From assembly GCF_014645515.1 (NCBI RefSeq), contig NZ_BMLW01000001.1, forward strand, positions 558,001 to 622,000: DNA of 64,000 nucleotides, read 5' to 3'. The stretch's first letter is position 1, and each line of letters begins with the position of its first letter. The notes under the pieces were generated by a model, which had not been told where the DNA came from, did no database searches, and saw only the letters and a list, made by a program, of their open reading frames with translations. Source of the stretch: Oceanobacillus neutriphilus. GTDB taxonomy: Bacteria > Bacillota > Bacilli > Bacillales > Amphibacillaceae. Below, piece after piece: positions 18,714-25,828 of this stretch. The translations under genes were made by a program, and so were the position numbers.

Positions 18714-19532
18714 CTAATAATTGCGGAGCCTTTCGATATGAAGCGCAATATAACCTACCTCTTCCTCAGGTAATTGAAACCCTTGTACATCACTCAAATG
18801 CTTATTCACAAGTTCTGCACAATGATAAGCTGTTTTGAATTTGCGTTGAATCATGGTTAGCATTTCACTATCCATTGCATGCACGTCGTAATTTTTGGAT
18901 CGGTTTAAAGCGAATCGCAAATGCGTAATCAATCGTTCATAGGCCAGGTCATCTTCTTTGATGGAAATGTCCAATGTCGTTTTGATGACATCTACCATAT
19001 TTTGGATGATTTTTGTTTCTCGTATGGTTTCGTGCAAATCACCTCCTTGCGTTTTCATCGTGTGGAGATGCACGGCAATAAAGGCTGCTTCATCTATCGG
19101 CATTTCGAGATCAAGCTTGTCCTTAATGTGCTCGACTGCCCATAAACCCACCTTGAATTCCTCGCGGTATAAAATCTTGATTTCGTGAATCAGCTTATTT
19201 TTTAAATGGATTCCTTGCTCTTCCCGCTCAATTGCAAAGGATAAATGATCGGTTAGGCCCAAAAGAATATGACTATTCATCTTGGTCTGCAATTGTTCTT
19301 CAGCATAAGCAATGATTTCTTCCGACAGGATAAAATGCTCCTCCGGGATTCGGATAAGTAATTGTTCGAGTTTTTCATTGCCTTCCAGCACGAACAGCTT
19401 TTCTATTTTGGCTGGATTAATGACATCGTTTTTTGCTTTGTTAAAGGCTACACCGCCGCCAATTGCTATTTTTTCCTGTCCTTGATCGTCGATAATGACG
19501 GCATTATTGTTAAGAATCTTCGTTGCTTTCAT
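18714..19532 (-). CDS. licT: BglG/LicT-family transcriptional antiterminator
   Basis: 272 residues: an N-terminal CAT RNA-binding domain (about residues 1-55, KILNNNAVIIDDQGQEKIAIGGGVAF) followed by two PRD domains. Conserved PRD histidines are seen in LTDHLSFA and VHLHTMKT (PRD1), and in THLRFALNRS and ALHIERL (PRD2). Such proteins bind a RAT hairpin in the leader mRNA when the cognate PTS substrate is present, and prevent termination. A RAT-terminator leader lies upstream of this operon at 20119-20197. ATG 19532 is preferred over an in-frame TTG two codons upstream because GGTGGGG is spaced 7 nt from it. The symbol denotes the family, not proven orthology. Confidence 0.9.
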   Translation of the reverse strand: MKATKILNNNAVIIDDQGQEKIAIGGGVAFNKAKNDVINPAKIEKLFVLEGNEKLEQLLIRIPEEHFILSEEIIAYAEEQLQTKMNSHILLGLTDHLSFAIEREEQGIHLKNKLIHEIKILYREEFKVGLWAVEHIKDKLDLEMPIDEAAFIAVHLHTMKTQGGDLHETIRETKIIQNMVDVIKTTLDISIKEDDLAYERLITHLRFALNRSKNYDVHAMDSEMLTMIQRKFKTAYHCAELVNKHLSDVQGFQLPEEEVGYIALHIERLRNY

Positions 19533-19561
19533 CGTCAAACCCCACCTTTTGAATACTGGTG

Positions 19562-20053
19562 TTATTTACCGGTAATGGTAAGTAAAACGGTTACACCTGC
19601 ACTTGCTTCTTTTTCCTCTGTTAATTGAATCTCCTTTCCGCTATTTGCGCTGTTAGTGATAACGATTGGAGTCACAATGCTTTTGGCGTTTTCTTGAAGA
19701 TATTCCAAATCGAGCTCCATCAGCGGCTGACCAGCGGAGACTGCATCACCAGCTTTGACTTTCGCGGTGAATCCTTCTCCTTTTAATTCAACAGTGTCCA
19801 GCCCTATATGAATCAGGACTTCGTTGCCATCTTTGTCCATCAAGCCGATTGCGTGTTTCGTTTCCGGCAATTGGACGATTTCCCCATCAAATGGCGCAAT
19901 AATATTCCCATCTGTTGGTGTAATTGCAATTCCTTCACCCATCATTTTTTCACTGAATACGGGGTCGGGAACCTCCTCTAATGGAACCACTTTCCCGCTT
20001 ACGGGAGCATGGAGCATTGTTCTTTGCTTTTTCCCAAAAATATTTTTTAACAT
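19562..20053 (-). CDS. PTS EIIA component, glucose (Crr-like) family
   Basis: 163 residues with the Glc-type EIIA fold: LHAPVSGKVVPLEEVPDPVFSEK, then KHAIGLMDKDGNEVLIHIGLDT holding the two active-site histidines His 67 and His 82 (the latter is the expected phosphorylation site). It is a stand-alone EIIA and the first gene of the operon. It feeds the EIIBC two genes downstream and could also serve the EIIBC at 46526-47932, which has no EIIA of its own. Confidence 0.94.
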   Translation of the reverse strand: MLKNIFGKKQRTMLHAPVSGKVVPLEEVPDPVFSEKMMGEGIAITPTDGNIIAPFDGEIVQLPETKHAIGLMDKDGNEVLIHIGLDTVELKGEGFTAKVKAGDAVSAGQPLMELDLEYLQENAKSIVTPIVITNSANSGKEIQLTEEKEASAGVTVLLTITGK

Positions 20054-20118
20054 GGAGGGCCATCCTTTCCTGTGTTATTATTTGGCCTTTTATATCCCAC
20101 ATGATGAAATAAATGCAT

Positions 20119-20177
20119 CAAAAAAGGCATGGGGGTATACGGGGGACATTTGTCCCTTTTGTAATACCACCATGCCT
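20119..20177 (-). terminator. Leader terminator of the LicT-controlled operon
   Basis: On the minus strand, a long imperfect stem begins AGGCATGG (arms about 20126-20133 and 20170-20177), includes an inner GGGACA/TGTCCC pairing (about 20144-20155), and is followed by a T-run (20120-20125). Its 5' arm overlaps the 3' half of the RAT element, so the two structures are mutually exclusive, as expected for antitermination. Confidence 0.8.
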
Positions 20178-20197
20178 AATCTAGTCAGTAACATGTG
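20167..20197 (-). promoter_or_regulatory. RAT (ribonucleic antiterminator) element for the LicT-like protein
   Basis: The minus-strand leader contains TGTTACTG, then TAGGCATGGTG, which resembles the RAT consensus of sac/bgl/lic leaders (TGTTACTG, about six loop bases, AGGCA, then ACC-like 3' arm). Flanking CACATG and CATGGTG can pair with one bulge. It overlaps the terminator 5' arm at AGGCATGG. Confidence 0.75.
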
Positions 20198-20219
20198 ATC
20201 AATATTTGAATGTATTCGT

Positions 20220-20248
20220 ATAATAGCATAGTTCCAGATGCCGGTCAA
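20220..20248 (-). promoter_or_regulatory. SigA-type promoter of the antiterminated PTS operon
   Basis: Minus strand: -35 TTGACC (20243-20248), 17-bp spacer, -10 TATTAT (20220-20225). Transcription would start just upstream of the RAT element. Confidence 0.75.
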
Positions 20249-20408
20249 CATGAAAGGGCTTTATTTTTTTGGATATTATCCCTTAACCTAAGTTCAGTAC
20301 TGCTGCGATAGGGTTTAACAAATGCAATATCGCCAATCAAAATGGGTCTTCATTGCTCGCATTCCATACTCACTATCGTGCCCAAAATTTTTTGATGGAG
20401 ACCTTTTA

Positions 20409-21593
20409 TCAACCTTGCCTCTGAGCTCTCTCCTCTTCTCTCCTGCTCTTCCCGGAAGCTCCTCCACGCATAGAAATATAAGCAGTGCCAATCGAAAACA
20501 ATACAATAATTCCCGCAACGATTGCATTGTAGTTAACAGTCGATTGTTCAATAACAATCCCGCCAACAAATGATCCAAATGCAATTCCAAAATGAAGTGC
20601 AGAATTATTTATACTCTGCTGAATATCCGACGATTCTGGAGCTGTCTCAATCAGATAACTTTGCATAGATGGGGACATGGCCCAACTCATCGCTCCCCAG
20701 ATCACCATAACAGCTGCAAATAAAATGAAGGAGAATGTCGTATAGGGGATGCTGAATATTGCACAACTAAATACAATTGCTACAATAAAAATGCTTTTTC
20801 TTGTTCCAATCCAATCCCCCATTATTCCGCCTAACCCTCCGCCTGCAACAGCTGCGATTCCAAATATCAGGTAAGCAACACTTACCATGGATTCCCCGAA
20901 TCCTGCAACATCCTTTAAAAATGGCGTAAAGTAAGCATATAATACGGTATGCCCGCCCAAGAACAGAAATGTTGTTGCCTGGGCAAAGAATATCTTTCTA
21001 TTCTTTAATGTTTTCAATTGTTCTCCAAGCGGAAGAAATGGCTTTGGCTCTACCTTCTTCATAAAAAAGTATACTCCGGCCAACGATAGTACCGTCAGAA
21101 TGATAATCAGGATAAATGGTGCTCTCCAGCTGAAAGTATTACCCAATAACAGTCCGATAGGCAGCCCTAAAACGATGGAACCGCTGATTCCCATGGAGAC
21201 AATTCCCAATGCTCTGCCACGGTATTTAACCTCTACAATGCTTGGCGCAAGCACCAGACACAAATTAATAAGCAGTGACGCGCTGACTGCCGATATAATT
21301 CTTCCCGCAAGAAGAATCATATAGGAGGTAGAAATGGCAGTCACAATATTTCCTACCAAAAACAGAATTAAAAATAATAACGTCAATTTCTTCCGTTCCA
21401 TTTTTGCAGTTAAGACCAGCAGAACAGGACCTAAAAGTCCCAATATCAATGAATAAATCGTTATCAAAAAGCCGACTTTTCCAAGACTAACGTGTAAATC
21501 TACTGCAATTAAATCTATTATCCCACCAATAATAAGCTCCACTAATCCCACTACAAATGAGACCATCATTAAAATATATATACGTTTATCCAT
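20409..21593 (-). CDS. MFS transporter (drug/sugar efflux type)
   Basis: About 394 residues with twelve predicted membrane segments. The loop between segments 2 and 3 is LTAKMERKKL, and a motif-A-like GGIMGDWIGTRK stretch marks the second half. The overall form is that of DHA1-type efflux permeases such as AraJ/YdhP-like proteins. ATG 21593 has AAAGG 8 nt upstream; an in-frame GTG three codons earlier lies on that site. The C-terminus is short and highly charged (SRREEERAQRQG). It stands alone between two PTS operons and its substrate is not predictable. Confidence 0.87.
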   Translation of the reverse strand: MDKRIYILMMVSFVVGLVELIIGGIIDLIAVDLHVSLGKVGFLITIYSLILGLLGPVLLVLTAKMERKKLTLLFLILFLVGNIVTAISTSYMILLAGRIISAVSASLLINLCLVLAPSIVEVKYRGRALGIVSMGISGSIVLGLPIGLLLGNTFSWRAPFILIIILTVLSLAGVYFFMKKVEPKPFLPLGEQLKTLKNRKIFFAQATTFLFLGGHTVLYAYFTPFLKDVAGFGESMVSVAYLIFGIAAVAGGGLGGIMGDWIGTRKSIFIVAIVFSCAIFSIPYTTFSFILFAAVMVIWGAMSWAMSPSMQSYLIETAPESSDIQQSINNSALHFGIAFGSFVGGIVIEQSTVNYNAIVAGIIVLFSIGTAYISMRGGASGKSRREEERAQRQG

Positions 21594-21632
21594 AAACTGC
21601 ACCTTTCCTCATAAATCCCAATCCATTTTATT

Positions 21633-21680
21633 GTCAGCCATTGTACTGTCTATTGGTTCATGGCTGACGTTTTATTATCA
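21633..21680 (+). repeat. Inverted repeat upstream of the MFS gene
   Basis: GTCAGCCAT (21633-21641) and ATGGCTGAC (21660-21668) form a 9-bp perfect stem with an 18-nt loop, followed on the plus strand by GTTTTATTAT. It could be a terminator read on the plus strand, or an operator of the MFS gene 40 bp away. Confidence 0.4.
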
Positions 21681-21890
21681 AAGTGTTCTCTTGCTTCTTT
21701 CAAATTTCCAGACTCCGTTAAAGAAATCGCTTCCATTGGATGAATAGAAGCATTGCCGTTATGCTGATTTAATCTAAATGGAACTGCTTTTTATTTTTTA
21801 TTTAAACTCATGTAATGGCATTTCTATATCTATTCTCTACATAATTAATCATAACTTCAACGGGTTCGTATAGTGAAATAATTATTTGCC
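21650..21890 (-). pseudogene. Decayed coding fragment, family not recognised
   Basis: Two protein-like stretches are readable on the minus strand. One is about 46 codons ending at 21650 (containing NASIHPMEAISLTESGN). The other, just upstream and in a different frame, contains YEPVEVMINYVENRYRNA. They are separated by stops and have no start or ribosome-binding site. Amino-acid use looks coding, so this is probably a frameshifted remnant. I could not place it in a family. Confidence 0.35.
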
Positions 21891-22252
21891 TATCTGATTA
21901 GGAAAAGTATGAAGCATTGGTATGAAATGACTGATGATAGTATGGATGTAGGGGAGTTTTTGCGGGCATCGCTTTGCAGATTGATGAACTATATTGGAGT
22001 ATTTAATTTTAGTAATAGGAAAATGCTACGCCTGAATCCATAATACCCTAAGAATGGATATTTAAGACATAAACATTATTTTGTTCTATGACTTTCCCAA
22101 ATTGCTGTTATCAAATTTTTCTTGAGTACAACAGGTGGTGTAGAAAAGTCTCCAAAGCCTTGTATTAATTAGCATCAACAATTGAGATTAAAATCACTTC
22201 AAAAAAAATCCTCTTCACAGATAATCAAGTAATCTGTAAAGAGGCATATTAG
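21891..22252. other. AT-rich intergenic region
   Basis: A 43-codon plus-strand reading frame (from ATG 21911) lacks a ribosome-binding site and resembles no family I know. Nothing else convincing was seen before the end of the isomerase gene. Confidence 0.4.
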
Positions 22253-23965
22253 TTAACGAATATAAGCTTTCATAACTTTTACTTCTTGCTCATTTGCAAC
22301 TGGTATTAATGTATAGTCTTTTACCTTTTCAGGAATAATAAATGTTTCACCATAATAAACATCAAATGTTTCTACTTCAGAATGATCTATCTTCACTTTT
22401 ATCTGTTTTCCTTCAACTAAGTTTAACATGTTTACACTATTTTCAGTGCTTTGTTTTATTGCTTTGGTAAAAGTTAAGCGCTTTGTCCCAATACTTTCTA
22501 ATTCATGTAACCCTGTTATTTCCTCTTTGTGTCCTACTTTCTCTTTTAAAACAACAATATTATTATAAAACTCTTTATTGACGTACGATTCTTTAAAGGT
22601 GTCATTGATAACATGTTTGCCATGATGAATTGATATTGGTCTTGGTTCCCCGTCTAAATCTACCCGTCCCCAATCCCATAATTTGAAAGTAAAACGATTA
22701 GGAGTAGAGCTGATTTCAAGCACAACATTCCCCTCTCCACTAGAGTGAATCGTTCCACCTGGTATAAGAAGATGATCATGTTTTTTAACGGCTAGCGAAT
22801 GGACAAATTTTTTGTCATTAAATTCCCCAGTTTGTTGAGCTTCTTCACAAGCAGTTACAAATTCTGATACCTTTACACCATCCTTTAATCCTAAATATAC
22901 TTTTGCATCATCTTTTGCTTCCATTACGTAATAACTTTCGTCTTGAGTATATTTTGCCCCAAATCTTCGATAAGCATAATCCAGAGTCGGATGGACTTGC
23001 AAGCTTAAATTCTGTCCTTCTATTGTATCTAAAAAATTAAACCTGATTGGAAAATCTTTTCCATACCTGCCGAAAACTTTTTCACCTAAAATTTCCTTGG
23101 GATAAAGAAGGACTAAGTTTTGAGCAGGAATTTCAATTTCTTTTTCATTGCATGTGATCAATACACTATTCTCTTCAGGAACCCCATCAAAACACCATGC
23201 TAAATTAATTTTATCTTTTTCAACTTTAAATTTTTCTTGTAACCATTTACCGCCCCAAACCCCTTGCTCAAAAAAAGGTACCAGTCGAAATGGTTGGATA
23301 GTAAATTGTTTCATAACGTATTTAAAATCATTACCTGATACCATTGATGGATCATCCCTATCAGACAAATCGATATAAAAATCTAAACCGAAAAGAATAT
23401 CATTTTTCAGATCTGTAGAAGCAGGCCATTCAAAATAGTAAGCTCTCTTTAATTTTTCATTGAAATGCGAATCTTTAAACCCTTGCCAATTTGACAAACC
23501 ACTTTTATAAATATTTTGAATTTCCCATCTCGTTGTATCAACATAAATCAAGCTATCATAATCGATGATTTTTGAAGCTCCTACACCAATTAAGAAATGA
23601 AGATTATCATGCTTTGCAAGTTTTTTATAATAAGACGTTATTTTTTCTAAACATAGGAAATCTACAAAATTATACGGTGAAAATCTTCCAAACACTTCAT
23701 CATCTGTTAAAAAAGGATAAAGTTTCGAATGGATAAATTCAGGTGATTGATATAAAGAATCAGTCATTGTAATAAGCGACTGAGGAAATGCTTTTTTTAC
23801 TTGTTCTGCAAATACATGAATCGGTAAACTTGGATGAACCTCAATTGCTACTGAACGATTGTGATTATTAGAATGGTAATAGCTTAATTCTTTAATCACT
23901 TCTTCAAAACCTGAATAGATTTTGATTTTTTCTTTTACATTTAACGCTGGTCGTAAACGATACAA
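22253..23965 (-). CDS. manA: Mannose-6-phosphate isomerase class I, long form with N-terminal extra domain
   Basis: 570 residues, against about 320 for common bacterial ManA. The type I phosphomannose isomerase occupies the C-terminal half: FPIRFNFLDTIEGQNLSLQVHP carries the first metal ligands, and PGGTIHSSGEGNVVLEIS the C-terminal ones. The first ~230 residues form another domain with a mixed alpha/beta pattern, including SVAIEVHPSLPIHVF and VDTTRWEIQ; it recalls nucleoside-kinase-like folds but I see no intact P-loop. Function: mannose-6-P to fructose-6-P, the step linking the adjacent alpha-mannosidase and PTS to glycolysis. It starts at TTG 23965 with GGAG 7 nt upstream. Confidence 0.88.
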   Translation of the reverse strand: MYRLRPALNVKEKIKIYSGFEEVIKELSYYHSNNHNRSVAIEVHPSLPIHVFAEQVKKAFPQSLITMTDSLYQSPEFIHSKLYPFLTDDEVFGRFSPYNFVDFLCLEKITSYYKKLAKHDNLHFLIGVGASKIIDYDSLIYVDTTRWEIQNIYKSGLSNWQGFKDSHFNEKLKRAYYFEWPASTDLKNDILFGLDFYIDLSDRDDPSMVSGNDFKYVMKQFTIQPFRLVPFFEQGVWGGKWLQEKFKVEKDKINLAWCFDGVPEENSVLITCNEKEIEIPAQNLVLLYPKEILGEKVFGRYGKDFPIRFNFLDTIEGQNLSLQVHPTLDYAYRRFGAKYTQDESYYVMEAKDDAKVYLGLKDGVKVSEFVTACEEAQQTGEFNDKKFVHSLAVKKHDHLLIPGGTIHSSGEGNVVLEISSTPNRFTFKLWDWGRVDLDGEPRPISIHHGKHVINDTFKESYVNKEFYNNIVVLKEKVGHKEEITGLHELESIGTKRLTFTKAIKQSTENSVNMLNLVEGKQIKVKIDHSEVETFDVYYGETFIIPEKVKDYTLIPVANEQEVKVMKAYIR

Positions 23966-23989
23966 TATGATTCTCCTTTACTTAATAGA

Positions 23990-24436
23990 TTAACTAGCAT
24001 TTAATCCTTGTAATAATCGTTCGCTATCCTTAATGCTTTTTACTTTCAGTAACGCTTCTCTGTATTGTTCATCAGTTAGTTTTCTAGAAAGACTTGACAG
24101 TATTTTTAAATGTTGATTATCTACATTCTCTGCAGGTACAAAAATTCCAAAGATCATTTTAATATCTTTATCTTCATTCCATTTAATACTTTCATTTAAT
24201 CTTAAAAAAACTACTGTCGGTTCTTTTACAGATAAAGATTTAGCATGAGGAATGGCTATCCCAAGACCCATCGAAGTGGATGCTTCTTCTTCTCTTAAAT
24301 AAACATCTTTTAAAAGCAAACCTTTATCCCTAACCCTGTTAGAGTTTATTAATAGGTTCGCAATATAATCAATAACTTCTTTTTTATTCTCTAAATTAAT
24401 ATCCAATTTTATAAATTCTTCTCTAATAATTTCCAT
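23990..24436 (-). CDS. PTS EIIA component, fructose/mannitol (EIIA-2) family
   Basis: 148 residues with the EIIA-2 phosphorylation motif GLGIAIPHAKS (His 64). It transfers phosphate from HPr to the EIIB encoded two genes upstream. It is separated by 5 bp from the EIIC gene. In most fructose-family systems EIIA, EIIB and EIIC are fused; here they are three short genes, as in several Gram-positive mannosylglycerate/fructose-type systems. Confidence 0.93.
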   Translation of the reverse strand: MEIIREEFIKLDINLENKKEVIDYIANLLINSNRVRDKGLLLKDVYLREEEASTSMGLGIAIPHAKSLSVKEPTVVFLRLNESIKWNEDKDIKMIFGIFVPAENVDNQHLKILSSLSRKLTDEQYREALLKVKSIKDSERLLQGLNAS

Positions 24437-24441
24437 ATAAA

Positions 24442-25497
24442 CTACGCCTCATCTTTTTCAAGTGTATACTCTTCATCATTACGCGTTAATATATATATAA
24501 TGAAAACTGCAACAGCTGTTCCAATAATAAATGATAAAAAATATAATGGTATATTACTTACTAAAGGCAATGTTTCAAGTCCTCCAATGGGCGCTGATAA
24601 AGTGATGCCCAGCCCAGCTGTTATTGCCCCTGTCACTCCTGCACCGATACATAAGGCTGGAAGAATTTTCTTAGGCTTTGCAATAACATAAGGTATCGCT
24701 CCTTCTACAAAAAAAGCAAGCCCCATAATATACGCTCCAACTTTTGCAGCCCTCAAATTGGGACTAAATTTCCGGGGTAATAGAGTCGCTGCAACAGCAC
24801 ACGACGTACTGACTACCATCGCACTACTGCCGGCAGCTGCCATGATAATACTTGGAACAGGATTTCCTGCAGCATCTGTTAAAGTAGCAACAGCAAATAA
24901 ATAGGCTGTTTTATTTATCGGACCGCCCATATCTGAAGCAAGCATAATCCCTATAATTGCACCAATTACGATTGCACTTGTGTTACTTAAAGCTGTCAAC
25001 ATACTTGTTAATCCTATATTAATCGGGGTTACTACCATATTAACTAATAGCATAGCCAGGGCAGCTAATAAAAGTCCTCCAATTGGGAAAATTAACAATG
25101 TTTTAATACCTTCTAACGTACGAGGTAATTTTTTTGTCACTTTTTTAAGTAAAATGATGATATAACCCGCAATAAAACCTGCTGCAATAGCCCCTAAAAA
25201 TCCTGACTCTCCTTCAAGCGCCAGTAATCCACCTACAATCCCCGGTAACAATGCTGGTCGATCTGCAATAGAATAAGCGATATACCCTGCAAGTATCGGT
25301 AACATTAAATCCATCGCTAAACCACCAATATTCAATAACCATGCAGTTAATGGGGTAGATGCTCCAAATGTTGCTTCTGCAGCATTACCCATATCCAACA
25401 GGAAGGCCAAGGCAGTTAAAATACCTCCACCAATTACGAAAGGGAGAAAGTGGGAAACACCAGTCATTAAATGTTGATATATTTTTTTCCCATTCAT
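24442..25497 (-). CDS. PTS EIIC component, fructose family
   Basis: 351 residues with eight to nine membrane segments. Family features include MTGVSHFLPFVIGGGILTAL, MASDMGGPINKTAY and FFVEGAIPYVIA. This is the sugar channel of the fructose-type PTS. It is preceded by AGGAGG and follows the EIIB gene by 12 bp. The neighbouring alpha-mannosidase and mannose-6-P isomerase indicate a mannoside substrate. Confidence 0.94.
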   Translation of the reverse strand: MNGKKIYQHLMTGVSHFLPFVIGGGILTALAFLLDMGNAAEATFGASTPLTAWLLNIGGLAMDLMLPILAGYIAYSIADRPALLPGIVGGLLALEGESGFLGAIAAGFIAGYIIILLKKVTKKLPRTLEGIKTLLIFPIGGLLLAALAMLLVNMVVTPINIGLTSMLTALSNTSAIVIGAIIGIMLASDMGGPINKTAYLFAVATLTDAAGNPVPSIIMAAAGSSAMVVSTSCAVAATLLPRKFSPNLRAAKVGAYIMGLAFFVEGAIPYVIAKPKKILPALCIGAGVTGAITAGLGITLSAPIGGLETLPLVSNIPLYFLSFIIGTAVAVFIIYILTRNDEEYTLEKDEA

Positions 25498-25509
25498 TTT
25501 TCTTACCTC

Positions 25510-25827
25510 CTAGTATATTTCCAGTTCATTACTATCAATTTTTTTAAATATTTCTTCGCCTTTTCGAATAGCATCTGACACAGCTACTTCAATGACTTTT
25601 TTTCCTCTAAAACGTTCCATTTCCACCTTTGTATCTGCTGCAATAATGACATAATCAGCTTTTTCTATATCGGCCTCTTCTAATCGATTCTCGACACCTG
25701 CTGATCCGTTTGTTTCTACTTTAACTCCATATCCTCTTTGCTTCGCTAAATTTTCTATACTCTCAGCTGCCATATATGTGTGCGCAATACCCGCTGGACA
25801 AGCACAAACTCCAATTATATTTGTCAT
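25510..25827 (-). CDS. PTS EIIB component, fructose family
   Basis: 105 residues starting IIGVCACPAGIAHTYMAAE, the standard EIIB-fructose signature; the phosphorylated cysteine should be Cys 10 in the CPAGIAHT motif. It follows the alpha-mannosidase stop by 1 bp and has AAAGGAG upstream, so all four genes are co-translated from one mRNA. Confidence 0.95.
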   Translation of the reverse strand: MTNIIGVCACPAGIAHTYMAAESIENLAKQRGYGVKVETNGSAGVENRLEEADIEKADYVIIAADTKVEMERFRGKKVIEVAVSDAIRKGEEIFKKIDSNELEIY

Positions 25828-25828
25828 A

